Shown here in pieces: positions 32,760-44,603 of a stretch of DNA of 64,000 nucleotides. Within the stretch, counting starts at the first letter, position 1; each line of letters starts with the position of its first letter. The notes beneath the pieces are model-generated. The model worked only from the letters and a program-made list of their open reading frames with translations, was not told the DNA's origin and made no database searches. Location of the stretch: contig CM043791.1 of NCBI GenBank assembly GCA_023974075.1, forward strand, positions 455,001-519,000. The letters run 5' to 3'. Source of the DNA: Chaenocephalus aceratus. Its lineage: Eukaryota; Chordata; Actinopteri; Perciformes; Channichthyidae. The translations under genes were made by a program, and so were the position numbers.

Positions 32760-33629
32760 CTACAACAACTGCCGAGTAGGATCTGGAAAAATCAAAATAG
32801 GAGCAGAGGTGAAGCGTGATTTTAACTCACCAAAAGCCCCTTCTGCCACAGGGGACCACCGGAAGGGAATGTCTGAGGGGAGAGCTGTGAGAGGGGTTGC
32901 CACCAAACTGTAGTTTCTAATGAACCTCCGGTAGAAGTTGGCAAAACCCAGAAAGCGTTGGAGCTCCTTGCGTGTTGAAGGGCGTGGCCAGTCAGTCACC
33001 GCGTTGGTCTTGTCAGGGTCCATCTTGATGTTTTCGGTGGAGACCACAAATCCCAGGAAAGCGCGACTTCTGTGGTGTGGACGAACAGGGCGTTCTCCAA
33101 GAGCCTTCGGACTAGGCGAACATGGACCACATGCTCCAGTTTTGACTTGGAAAAAATCAAAATGTCATCCAGGTATACAAAAACACAGATATTGAGTAGA
33201 TCCCGCAGAACATCATTCACCAACCCCTGGAAGACTGCAGGTGCATTGGTGAGTCCAAAAGAAGTATTCAATCCCGTCTTCCCCTCCCCCCCCCTCCCTG
33301 ATTCTCACCAAATGGTACGCGTTATAGGTCCAGCTTGGTAAAAATAGTAGCGCCTTGTAACAGTTTAAAATGCAAGAGGAAACAAGTGGAAGGGGGTACC
33401 TGTTCTTGACAGTGATGTTATTGAGTCCTCTGTAGTCAATGCATGGGTGCAGAGTCTTATCCTTCTTACCCACGAAGAAAAAACCTGCACCAGCAGGAGA
33501 TGATGAAGGCCGTATAGGTCCCTGCATCCAAAGTCTCCATTGACTTAGTTTCAGGAGCCGATAAAGAAAAAAGTCGACCTCTAGGGGGAGAAGTACCAGG
33601 TAACAGGTCAATAGGACAGTCATTAGCAC
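32760..33629 (-). pseudogene. Gypsy reverse transcriptase, frameshifted
   Basis: From 5' to 3' on minus: [20 protein letters not shown] (frame ending 33213), then [20 protein letters not shown] and the catalytic [15 protein letters not shown] (33271-32996), then [20 protein letters not shown] and the RT-RNase H connection (33047-32760). At least two indels separate them. The upstream protease and gag are gone: beyond about 33650 the homology ends. Confidence 0.88.
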
Positions 33630-33779
33630 GATGAGGCGGGAGTGAGGTAGGGACCGAACCTTGTTAAAGGCCTCTTAAGGTCCCAGTAATCCTTGGAACA
33701 CCGGAAATGTTTTGACACTCAGAGGTAATCGGCTGACTGGAATCAATTGAGGAACTAGATCTTAAGCAGACAGCATGAC

Positions 33780-34526
33780 TGTTACGGATGCTGTCTGTCT
33801 GTTCTTTAATCTGCCTGAGTGTTTTCAGCTGTGTGTGAGGTTATGCAAATGAGCTGTGTGGTTGCCCCAACATCATTGGCTGTCATCTCCTGGTCCACTT
33901 CCGAGGACACTGATTGGAGCACGCCGGGCCCGACGTTCTCCAATCCCTGTGCAAGCCAGCGCACACCTGCTGGAGAGGACTACAAAGCTGTGGACAATCA
34001 TCACTCTGGAGGCTCTGCTGCGATCAGACGCCTCATACCTTTTGCTCGTGTGTCATGGACACTACAGACTGTGTTTAGTGACGAGTGTCAACTTATGTAT
34101 TCAGTGTCGAGTGACAACTTATGTGCTTACTGTTGAGTGTTTAGAGTAGCTTAGTTAGAGGGTAGAGTAGTTTAGTTAGGGTTTAGAGTATCATTAGGAT
34201 TTTGTGACTGTTGCTTTAGTTTAGCTGTTGTTTTGTCCAGACTCCCTAGTGTTAGTTGTACCACTCTTGAAGTGAGGTTTTGTTTTGTTCTTTATTTAGC
34301 ACATTAGTATGTATTTTTCCCTGTTTGCCTTTAGACTCCTTTTGAGTCCTCCCTTAGTTTGGTTATCTGTCAACCTGTGCCCTTTTGGCCCTTTTGTTTG
34401 TTTCAGGCTGCCTGCCTGCCATTTTGTTACACCTTGCTTTATAATAAAACCACTTATAATTATACCAATACTACTCTGGTCGTGTCGTTTCCCTTTTGTT
34501 CCCCCTAGCCAATTGGGAACGTAACA
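33780..34526 (+). mobile_element. Solo LTR, 747 bp, 5-bp TSD ATGAC
   Basis: Begins TGTTACGGATGCTG and ends GGGAACGTAACA. The target duplication ATGAC is exact at 33775-33779 and 34527-34531. A TAATAAAACC polyadenylation-like signal lies near 34441. It is a different LTR family from 30524 and has no internal region, so it arose by LTR-LTR recombination. Confidence 0.88.
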
Positions 34527-35021
34527 ATGACAATGAGCACTCCACTCTCTAATAGTCCCTGAAGCCCCATCTCAGTGTGCGAAAAAGTACACGTCCCTCC
34601 GTCCGGGACGTGTTATTTACAATATCGGACAAGTAGATCTTTCAATTGACTTTGTCCGGCGGACAAGTGACGTTTTTCGCCCTGACATATTGACAAATTG
34701 TTGATAAATTCAGTTTACAAAAGGGAGAACTCATTCGCAAATTGTACGTGTCCCGCCATTGTTCGTTTAGAAATGTTAGTTTTCGGTTTCTGCTTGTCGA
34801 TTCCTAAGGAAATGCATCGCCGCTTTCTGTACAGTTTAGACGGGGCGGGGCGGGAGTGTAGCACAGTGGCAGGGTTGGGAGCAAAACTTGGTTTCCGAGT
34901 AGAACAAATACAATTGTCCAGTACCGGATTAATAAGAGTTGTGAGGACAGGAGGCGAGGCCGAGCCCCGCAAGCTTCTCTCTCTCTATGTTTCCGGATCT
35001 CTGATCGTTGCATGGTGCAGC

Positions 35022-35279
<258 letters not shown>

Positions 35280-36434
35280 CACAGCGGATCCGCTGCCCGT
35301 TTTAACAGCCTCATCTTTGTCAAACTTTCTTATGTTCTTTCTCTAACACGTAATGAAGGTTATTAAGCGTTTTAGCTCCTGTGTTGTTAATATTGACACC
35401 ATTTCCTTTATAAGTGAAGCAGCCTCCTGTCTGTCCTCGCGCTGTCCTCACATCCCCGGACCCCAGACAGACTCGGAGGAGCACAGGGATGTCAGTATTG
35501 TTTATGAAGCAGGGTATAGAAAGTAGCTACATTATTGAAATGAAAATACTATTTATTTACTTTTACAAACAGTGAGCAGCTGGGCAGCTGCAGCATGTGT
35601 ATTGCAGGACATGTGTAAGCATGCAAGCGTCTTTGAGTTGTAGAAAAGCGCTAGGCCTATAGGCTATAAATATAATGTATTATTATTATTATTATTATTA
35701 GGCCTATGTGTTGGAGATGTGTGGTTGGACTCTGTCTCACAGGCAGGCTGCAGTGTAGCATCAGAGGAGACTGGGCCAATTGTACATTCTCAAACTGCAC
35801 CACTTAGAACTAAACAATGCAGAGATTATTTTTATATAATTGTGTTCAATAACCATAAGAAATTAAACAGTATGAAGTGATTTGTAAATAGGAATACAGA
35901 TTTGACTTAATGTTTTCATAAATATATTTTTCTCCCAGTTTGACTTATTTCAGGGTTCATACACTTTTTCACCAATGATTTTCAATGACTTTTCCATGAC
36001 TTCTCAATGACCTTTACCTCATTTTCCATGACCAAAAAACAATTACCACTGAAAAATGTTTATTTGAACATGGAACAGGAAAATAAGGTCTGCATATGAA
36101 ACATGTAGTGCCTATCTAAAACAAATCAAATAGTAGGTTTACTAGCTTCTACACGCTAAAGCAACTGTAGTCAGGGATGCAAACTCATCAGGTATGAAAA
36201 AGGTGACAAGGATCCGAGCCCTCCGACCCCACGGAATATCGGCTTTAAAATGAGGAATAACAGAGGATTTTAGCAGTTAGAGCAACTAAAGCAGCAGGTA
36301 ATAACAGAAACGCTAAAGAGTCACATCTAATAGAAATATAAAAAAGCATTTATTTTAATTGTAGCAGTCAGTTTATCATTTTGGCTGTTGAGCATTTTGA
36401 AAATGTATTTTCATGCCTCTGTGCAAGGCTTAAC

Positions 36435-37065
36435 TAAGTAACTAAGATCATAAACTCAAGTACTATACTTAGGTACAATTTTGAGATACTTGTACTTTAT
36501 TAAGTATTTCAATGTTTTGCTACTGTGTACTTCTACTCCTCTTCAGTTCAGAGGTAAATGGTGTACTTTTACTCCACTACATGTATTTAATACCTTTAGT
36601 TACTTCACAGATGTGGATGAATGATGTGAAATATAACCAAGTGTTGAATCAGACTTTAGTTCCACCTGGAGTAAATCCACCAGCTACCCTGCAGTCTACA
36701 AAGCCATTCAAACTAGCTGCACCTTCACCAGCTTTGAGAACACTTTCATGATCAATCATTATAAAATATATCATATATATTATTCTGAAATGGACCAATC
36801 TGCACAATGACTACTTTTACTGTCGCTACTTTCACTATATTTTGATGATAATACTTTTCTACTTTTACTTGAGGAACATTTTGAATGCAGGACTTTTACT
36901 GTGAGTATTCCTACACTCTGGTACTTCTACTTGTACTCAAGTACAAGATCTGAGTACTTCTACTTTTACTCAAGTACAAGATCTGAGTACTTCTACTAAA
37001 GTACAAGATCTGAGTAATTCTACTTTTACTCTAGTACAATATCTATACTTATACCACCTGTTTAT
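36435..37065 (+). repeat. AAGTACTT-rich dispersed repeat, copy 2
   Basis: Inverse of 28636-29150. Ends in a run of TACTTCTACTTTTACTCAAG units. Confidence 0.75.
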
Positions 37066-37219
37066 AGCCTATGAAAAAAAATATTAGAAAACGAAGGCTA
37101 AAGCTAGATAGATAGATAGTGACAATGTATGTTAGCTAGCTAGCTAGCTCAACGAACACACCGTAGATAATGTAGCTGACCCTCATCCCGGAGCAGCAGA
37201 GTTCAGCCGGCCCGACAGG

Positions 37220-38501
37220 CAGAGTCGGCTCTAGAACAAATCGAATGGGGGGGCAATCATTTACCAAGGGGGGGCACACACTGCCGTCAACAACCAATAC
37301 ACAAACACCAACGCAACTTCAAAAAACAGGCTGTAAAGTCTATTGTCTTTCACACACATTGCAGGGGTGTAGTGCTATTGTATAGCGCACCTATGACTTG
37401 TGCATACATGCACGGTTGAGGCACGACCACCCAAAACAGAAACATATGGACATATGGACAAAAAGTGTGCAAATGTATTTAGTATCCTATCCATGTGAAC
37501 ATGTTTTAGGTGGGGGTGGACCTAACCTCCTCTAGGAGGGTCCGGGGGCATGCTCCCCCGGGAAGATTATTTTTAAATATTGAAGTTAAATTAATCTGGT
37601 GCACTTTGAGAGCAAAATGAAGAGATCTATGGATAGCCTACATCTCTCAGCATCCATATGAAACAGAACTGTAAACAGATGTACTTTTTCTTTACTAATC
37701 ACTCCCCTTTTAAACTCTATTCTTGTGTTACTGTCCTATAGTATTTCATACCCGTTTTTTCTTTATTCTCTAATTTTTTAATAACTATAAGGATCATATA
37801 AAGGTATTCCTCGCAAATACTTGTTTACATAAATGGTGACCAAACCGTTTGAGACCCACTGAGATAACCTACACTAAAGTTAACTATCTAAACACTGAGA
37901 GTCCTTACCTCACTGAGCTGACGTTATAAGATCCTCTCAGTCTGACAGGAGAGCTTGGTGTAGAAACAGCTCTTTATATCCGTTAGCATAGCTAGCTAAC
38001 CAGATGCTAACAACAACATTCCAAGTTACCGCTCGCGCACTCACAAAATGCGCTCATGCCACACACACACACAGAGCCGAGCTTGAATGAAACACAGAGA
38101 CCCAGAAGTAGGCTACTTGTACTGTATATCATATTATTTTCGATGGCTTTACTGTATAATCAGTGTAACAGATGAACAGATCGCCACGGGGCTTTCATCT
38201 AAACACACAGCCACGTAATGATAACAAAACAAAGGTCGGGGGTCATTGGTCAAGCAACACACCAATCAGAGAGCAGCAGTGAGCACACCTCAGGCTGTGT
38301 TTTATATTTGTATTCTTTATTTCTGATGTATTTCACACAAAAACGGAAACGTTAGTGGAAACGTTTTCACTTAGGCTATATGATTTAAAAAAAAAAAAAA
38401 ACCGGAAAAGTGGCAAGGCTTGCCCACCCTGCGTTGGGGGGGCACAGTGACTCATTTGGGGGGGCATGGCCCGCGAATGACCCCCCATGACGCCGACTCT
38501 G
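37220..38501. mobile_element. hAT element, 1.28 kb, perfect TSD CCGACAGG
   Basis: The left end CAGAGTCGGCTCTAGAAC and right end GACGCCGACTCTG are inverses over CAGAGTCGGC. Duplication CCGACAGG is exact at 37212-37219 and 38502-38509. G-runs (GGGGGGGCAATC, GGGGGGGCACAG) lie just inside both ends. No transposase: a MITE-like derivative. Confidence 0.88.
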
Positions 38502-38577
38502 CCGACAGGCAGGAAGACTCGAGCACACAGCTCACGCTTTATATATTAAAAAATAACACCATGCGCGTCATGATGGC

Positions 38578-39030
38578 GCATGGGACGGGTGGCGCAGTGG
38601 TCTGTGCATCTGATCATCAGATCAAGGGGGGTGCTGGGGAACTCCAGTTCGAAACCTGCTCCTGCCGCCACTGCGTCAGGCCGTTGTGTCCTTGGGCAAG
38701 ACACTTCACCCGGATTTGCTCCTGTGGGTATTGTCCACAGTACATGTATAATACCAATGTGTATAAAAGCGCCTCGATGACTTCGAGGCGTGAAGATGGA
38801 CGGTGTGGCGCAGTGCGCTGTGCAATGATCATCAGATCAAGGGGTGAAACCCGCCGCTGCTGCGTCTGTAAAGCCGTTGTGTCCTTGGGCAAGACACTTC
38901 ACCTGAACTTGCTCCTGTGGGTATTGTCCACAGTGACCATTGCATGTATAAAAATATGTGTAATGTGTGTCTGTAAAGCGCTTTGAGCACTGGAAAAAGC
39001 ACTATAATAAATGTAAGGAATTATTAATTA
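38578..39030 (+). mobile_element. Two tRNA-derived SINE copies in tandem
   Basis: The first head, GGACGGGTGGCGCAGTGG with a B-box-like GTTCGAAACC, starts about 38582. The second, GGACGGTGTGGCGCAGTG, starts about 38796. Both bodies share CCGTTGTGTCCTTGGGCAAG and CTCCTGTGGGTATTGTCCAC. Only the second has the full tail, AAGCGCTTTGAGCACTGG and a TAATAAATG-type end. Pol III-type heads, not tRNA genes. Confidence 0.82.
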
Positions 39031-39530
39031 TGGCACATAACAGCTCGCGACCGCAGATTATTTCGGCGATTAGATAAAATGTAAATTAAATTTGACACAA
39101 CTTTAGTTACATTTCCATGACTTTTCCAAAACTTTGGGAAAAATATTGTTTTCCATAACTTTTCCAGGGCCTGGAATTTGCATTTTGAATTTCCATGACT
39201 TTTCCAGGTTTTCAATGACCGTACGAACCCTGTTATTTACCCTCTCAAAGAACTGGAATCGAGAACCGAAAATAACCAGAATCGAAAAGCAGAACCGGAA
39301 TCATTAAAATCGAAACGATACCCAACCCTATTTGTGATGCAGTAAAATCTTACCGCTCACTTACGTTAGCGGTGTCGTAAAAACTGTGGGAAAATGTACA
39401 ATACGATGGCGAAGTAGAAGATTCCAGTGGCCCCAATTTTTGTCCATTCTGGACAAGTGAAAAATGTATTCGGACAAGTAAATTGCCAAACTCACTTGTC
39501 CATGGACAAGTACTCTCTAAAAACGAGGAT

Positions 39531-41429
39531 TATGCCTTCATAACCATGGAAACCCCAAAATGACAGGCTGAAGTGGTGCATGGATAAGGTGAAAAGAGAG
39601 ACAGGATGTGTGCAGGGATTGGAGGACGTCGATCCAATCACCTCTCCGGAAGCGAGGGCGGGACAGCCAATGACATCCAGGGAACCTCACAGCTCATTTA
39701 CATACGTACAAACAGAGTTAATAGCACCGGGGAACCAACGGCCGTAACAAATATAAACTAATGGTTTTATTTAAATTTAGTAGCTAAGCTATATATTCTA
39801 ATTTTGGGAACCAGGACTCTGTATTTGAAATGTTATTTAAAATTCTTAAATAAAATGAAAACTTATCACATTACTTCTATACACATATAGTTATAACCTA
39901 TTGAACATAGTATCAAAACAATCAATAATCAATCAGTTATTGGCTCTCACTTGTGAAGAGGAAAAGATGCACAAGTTCTTGTCCTACCACCGTTGTGGGT
40001 AGTGTAATAGTTCTCTTCCTTTAGATAGGTCGATGGGTAGCTCGCCAGACTGAAATTCGCCACAGTACACCAGCAGAGATGAGGGCAGCCTTCCAGTCAA
40101 AGAATCCAGAAAATCTCCTTCACATCACACAAAAAAGACCCGACCAAGGGTATCATATAAGAAGCAATGCTCTTGGGGAAAAGTAGCAAAGTCGGTCAAT
40201 CTACATCAAAAGTTGTCCAAATAACTACAATCAAAATCCACAGTGCTAATGCTACTGAGTCATCGTCCCAAAAGGATAATCCAGCGCATCTCACTTCCTG
40301 GTAGACGGGCAGACACGGCGCGGGTCTGAACTTTGATTGGCTTAGCCTTGCTTTACAACCACTTTAGATGGACAGGGGATTTATCTAATCACACTCATTT
40401 AAATGTTTTCATGAATAATTGTCTAAATCATGTTGTCCTAAATTGCATATTGTGTATCTATATTGTTTCTATTTTAGTTTCAAATAATTGATATTGTTTG
40501 TCATGTTACTCAGTGTTATTTCTCAGTGTCTTAGTAACCGGGGGTTACACAAGTGAGTCCTCAAGATCTGTGATGCTTTGATTCGGCTGATTCCAGCAGC
40601 TAACACTTGTACTTTCATACATTTCCTCTGCTTCTAGCATTTATGACTGTGCTGAATACATTACCTTTCATTTACCATTTCATCTGCTTTCATCTCTTCA
40701 ACTGACATTTCATATACATTGGGTGCGAAGGAATTTATGCCTCATGTTACAAGCTCACTGAGTTTCACAGAGATGTATTCACTGCCTTCAGCAAGTCTGG
40801 CAACAGCTAAACTAGTCTTCTTCAACCAATAGTAAACCGATGTAGCTGTGAGTTGTGTGTTGGTTGGTTGAACAAATGTATTACAGGGATGCCTAAATAA
40901 CTACATACCGAAAGTGATTTCAAAATGAATTACTGTATTTGTCAGATCATCTGTAAGAGGACAAGCAAACCACTCATAAAACTCTTGTTTTCTAAAAAGA
41001 GTGTGAATGCATCAGGGCTAGGCTAAGCTGAAATTGGAACTGCTCCTTTACCACTTGATATTAAAAGATTCAGGCATAGATCCAGCAGCTCCAGTGCCCA
41101 CAGAGGGCTGCTGTTTCCCTCCATTTCTGATCCAACTGAGTCAGCATGTCAATGAGAAAGAGGAGAATCTAAACTCGTATGGCTTCCTTTGATACTGCAC
41201 CATGCACAACCCGGCTCAGGTTAAATGATCTCAACTCACATGATTATTCAAATCATTCAAATTTGCCGTTTCATTGCTAATTAGCTTTGCGTTTGGTGTA
41301 AATGCACTACTTCTCTACAGCTGACATTTCACACACATTCATCCATTACTCTTCAACTGAGAATGCCGTCAGGCATTACCATTCTTCTTCTTTATGGTTG
41401 GCTTGAATATTTTAGACCAAGTCTCTCAC
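39531..41429. other. Intron, nothing recognised
   Basis: AT-rich. The stretch 39590-40330 is somewhat more GC-rich (GGACGTCGATCCAATCACCT) and may be an old retroelement leader; I cannot assign it. No spire2 exon is expected here by phase. Confidence 0.4.
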
Positions 41430-41595
41430 CATGACTTTGCGGAGCTGGAACTTGCGTGTCTGGATGTCCTGCATCAGCATCTCAAAGGGTGTGAGGCTGA
41501 ACTCGGTGGGCAGCAGGTTGAAGCGGCTGCTCCTGAACCTTCTTCAGCTTCACCCCCTGCCTGAGGTCCTTCATCAGCTGCACCCACAGACGCCC
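41430..41595 (-). CDS. spire2: spire2 exon: WH2-A and WH2-B, with one extra base
   Basis: A 166-base exon, where phase on both sides demands 165. Acceptor GGTTTCCAG, donor GTGAGAGAC. The first part reads GRLWVQLMKDLRQGVKLKKV then QEQ (WH2-A). The rest is readable only after skipping one base: RFNLLPTEFSLTPFEMLM then QDIQTRKFQLRKVM (WH2-B). The extra C sits in GAGCAGCCGCTTC at about 41531-41533. Read literally, the frame reaches TGA within the exon and the protein would stop after WH2-A. It is either a sequencing or assembly error or a real null allele. All other exons are clean, which favours error or a very recent lesion. Confidence 0.88.
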
Positions 41596-41692
41596 CTGGA
41601 AACCAAACCACACACACATTAACATGTGTAAAAAAGACAATATAGCCTTCTTTAATCAAACACACAGCTGTATTGTCCTCCCTGTCTCTCAC

Positions 41693-41773
41693 CCAGTCTC
41701 TGTGTTTCAGTGCGTCTAGCTCCGCTGCAGACCTGTCCTCCACAGATTCCTCTGATGTGATCTTCTTCAGCAT
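41693..41773 (-). CDS. spire2: spire2 exon: KIND-WH2 connector
   Basis: An 81-base exon, phase 0 to 0, with acceptor TTGTTGCACAG and donor GTGAGAGAC. It encodes MLKKITSEESVEDRSAAE then LDALKHRDW. It joins the KIND domain end (RDAKQ) to the WH2-A exon (GRLWVQ), giving the expected acidic linker and DW-GRLW junction of SPIRE proteins. The initial ATG is internal, not a start codon. It lies 97 bases upstream of the WH2-A/B exon. Confidence 0.92.
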
Positions 41774-42175
41774 CTGTGCAACAAATAGAAAAATAGTGCA
41801 TTACTGCATGAAATGGTTTCTTTTTTATTATAGTATTGCGATATCACCAGGGGGCACCAAAGTGGTAGTTTATAATAACTTGCCATTGGTTTACAACTGG
41901 ATAAACCTTTATGTGTTTAGTAATAACCCAAACTATTTCTTAGACTGAGAACATTGCTTAAATAAGTCCCAGAGGGAGACATTGAGGAGTCAGATATGCA
42001 GACAAAAAACAAAAGTAAGTAAGTGTAAATGTAACGCCCCTATTTAAATCCTAGCAAACAGGATGTAAACAATGCAGAATTTAAAATTGTCAAAGTAAAA
42101 TCAAATGTTTTTATAATTATTATTATGACTGTCGAGGTGTCATCTTCAGGCTTTCATTATCTTCTTATTCACAGT
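41774..42175. other. Intron, nothing recognised
   Basis: AT-rich, no feature recognised. Confidence 0.5.
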
Positions 42176-43200
42176 TAAATGCAAGAAGTTACTCAACTGT
42201 TGAAAAACTACTTTTTCAATGATTTTACCTAGAAATGGCAGGTTTGATATGGGCCTGTAATTGTTCATTACTGAAGCATCTAGATTATTCTTTTTTAAGA
42301 CCGGTGTAATGACTGCAGTTTTCAGGGCCTGTGGAAAAACACCTGAGTGAAGACACTTGTTTACTATATGAAGTAGTTCTGAGGCCATGCAAGGCAAAAC
42401 ATCTTTGAAAAACCCTGTTGGAATAATATCAAGGCAGCAGGAGGAGGATTTCAGAAGTTGAATAATGTCCTCTAGGTCTTTATCATTAATCTGATGGAAT
42501 TGTGTCATGATGTCTGAATTGATGTTAAGTGGACACAGAGACAACACATTTGCTGTTCCTGATGCAGAGGCACTGACTGCTTGTCTGATTTTCTGAATTT
42601 TGTCAGTGAAGGAGGCAAAATCATTGCACGCCCTGGTGGATAGAAATTCAGAGGCTACTGACACTGGGGGGTTAGTTAGTCTGTCGACGGTAGCAAACAA
42701 GGCACGTGCGTTGTTTTTGTTTTTGATAATGATGTCAGAGAAGAAAGACTGTCGTGCGTTTTTCAATTCCAAATTATAAAAGCCAAGTCTCTCTTTATAG
42801 ATTTCAAAGTGAACCTGGAGATTTGTTTTTCACCACCTGCGTTCAGCTTTTCGACACTCTCTTTTTTCTGTTTTCACGGTCATGGCCTTTCTCCATGGAG
42901 ATATTTTCTTCCCAGTCACTTCCTTTACCTTAGTTGGAGCAATGGCATCTATAACATTTTACATTTTTGAATTAAAATGATCTACTAGCTCATTTACTGA
43001 GGTGTTAGCAGGGGCAAGTGTGGAAGAACAATTCTGAGTAAACATTTCCCTAGTGTTGTCAGTTAAATATCGCTTTGTGGTTACCTCTTTTTGAACACTT
43101 GTGTGAACAGAAATAGAGCTCTCAAAGGAATGATCAGAGAGTTTAACATCAGTCACCACAACCTTAGAGATATTCAGACCCTTTGAGATCATTATGTATA
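42176..43200 (-). mobile_element. L2 LINE fragment (pre-RT linker and RT start)
   Basis: Matches 47035-48070 of the larger L2 copy on the same strand. Frames 42959-43192 (SKGLNISKVVVTDVKLSDHS) and 42146-42772 (ARALFATVDRLTNPPVSVAS; NNYRPISNLPFLGKIIEKVV) are split by indels. Both endonuclease and RT core are missing. Confidence 0.9.
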
Positions 43201-43285
43201 ATGTGTAAGAGCGCTAGCCAATAGAAGTGCCAGTGTTACATAGTGATGTCATTATGTTATCAGGCAGGCAGGGGGGAGTGTGTGG

Positions 43286-43350
43286 GAGAGAAACTCCCTC
43301 TGGAGGGAACACAGGGATTTTAGCCTTTGCAGACTATTTACATGCACAAC
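43286..43350 (+). repeat. Dispersed repeat (CTCTGGAGGGAACACAG family)
   Basis: GAGAAACTCCCTCTGGAGGG followed by AGCCTTTGCAGACTATTTAC. Uninterrupted relative of 7225/10079; inverted copy at 55216-55302. Confidence 0.7.
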
Positions 43351-43455
43351 AAACTTTTAATTTCTGCTACAGTCAAGTTAGGACAATTTAGGGGACACAT
43401 TTTTAAGTAGAGGTGATCAAGGGTTACCTAAAATTGCCATGACAGCCTAACGCAC

Positions 43456-43839
43456 CTGCTTGGCATCTCTGATCTTGATGAGGAAGGTCTGCAGCTCGAG
43501 GGTCTCCACAAACAGAGCCCTGCACACAGCCTGGTAGTGGTCCGCAGCCAGGCCAGGGTCAGCCAGCCGGGACACACACAGCGCCATCACCTGGCGGATG
43601 GTACACACCGGCCTGGTCCCTCCCTGCTGCTCCTCCTCTTCCTCCTCTTCCTCCTCCTGGCCGCTGTAGCCCTCATCTGTGGTGCCGTTCCTGGCTGTGC
43701 TGAGCCCCTCTCCGCCCTGGTGCTCCCCCGCCATGCGTTCGATGAGGTGCTCCAGCTGGGGGCTGAGCTCCCGCTCCTCGCTGTCATCCAGCCCCCAGTC
43801 CAGAGCTCGGTAGATGGCCACGCCCAGCGACTGCACCAG
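43456..43839 (-). CDS. spire2: spire2 exon: KIND domain, C-terminal part
   Basis: A 384-base exon (128 codons, phase 0 to 0) with acceptor CCACACCTCTAG and donor GTGCGT. It begins LVQSLGVAIYRALDWGLD and continues ERELSPQLEHLIERMAGE, TDEGYSGQ, then nine Glu, CTIRQVMALCVSRLADPG and HYQAVCRALFVETLELQTFL, ending IRDAKQ. This is most of the KIND fold (kinase-like, non-catalytic), which in SPIRE binds the C-terminal tail of FMN-type formins to build actin filaments. The Glu run is a loop encoded by CTC-rich triplets on plus. The N-terminal KIND helix exon lies upstream, outside the window. Confidence 0.95.
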
Positions 43840-44519
43840 CTAGAGGTGTGGGGGTGGAGACACAACAAGGGAGTCAATATTGTCGTTGGCCATTTTCCAT
43901 TCAGAACCAAGATGGTCAAAATCCTCCCAAACATCCAAATAGATGCAACTAATCCATCAGACCAAACCTTAACATACACTTCACATAAAAGACTTCTGAT
44001 TGAAGTCAGCCACTGGTGGAATGTAACCAAGCACAGGTCTTAGGTACTGGTTCAGGATTCCCATTTCATGTTACATTTGACTTTTGCTGTGCTATCAGAA
44101 TCAGAATTGTATATATAAGTTTAAATGAGAACTTTAAATACTTTACAGATTTAGTTTTTAATACAAAATGCAAATCAACTAATGAACTGTTTTGTATGTT
44201 CAGTCAGGAAAACTAAGCTCTTCTAATTTATCATGTTTACTTCCATCCCTCCTCTCATTCAGGCTCTTATCAGTTGGTCACATCATCCAAAGACACACCT
44301 CCCATGTTAGTCCATCATATCGCTGCTGTCTGTTTTTAAATAAGATTAGATAAGACTTTTCATAAGGTTCCTTCCTGCTGTACATGTATGAATGCAAATC
44401 TTCATCTTTTCAGACAATAACTTTTAATTGTTGTACTTTAAGTATATTTTTAGGCTCATACTTTTAGTAAATTAAGTACAATTTTGAATGCAGGATTATT
44501 TAAACTGTGGTATTGCTAC
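43840..44519. other. Intron, nothing recognised
   Basis: AT-rich; no exon or terminal repeat up to the TTAA at 44520. Confidence 0.5.
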
Positions 44520-44603
44520 TTAAAGGGGACCTATCATGCAAAATGCACTTTGTGATGTCTTTTATACATAAAGATGTGTCCCTGGTGTCCCTGGGAACTC
44601 ACG

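Larger units (their letters stand above)
35951..39232. mobile_element. hAT-like element, 3.3 kb, with nested insertions
   Basis: Ends CAGGGTTCATACAC and CCGTACGAACCCTG are inverses over CAGGGTTCRTAC. Just inside both ends are CCATGACTTTTCC-type words. TTATTT repeats on both sides (35945-35950 and 39233-39238). The uninterrupted homologous site at about 4550 confirms an insertion. It contains a repeat (36435-37065), another hAT (37220-38501) and a SINE tandem (38578-39030). Confidence 0.78.

Noticed and set aside
30524..33650. An intact retroelement or endogenous retrovirus
   Set aside because: pol is frameshifted at several points, gag and the 5' LTR are missing, and no envelope gene is seen; it is a decayed chromodomain gypsy.
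38578..39030. tRNA genes
   Set aside because: Heads have A- and B-box-like words, but no cloverleaf could be drawn and they continue into SINE bodies with LINE-like tails; the same holds for 7266-10078.
41431..41622. Plus-strand coding at the WH2 exon
   Set aside because: Antisense shadow of the spire2 exon; splice sites and protein match are on minus.
43537..44043. 168-codon plus-strand frame across the KIND exon
   Set aside because: Overlaps the KIND exon in antisense; Leu-rich part mirrors the Glu codons.
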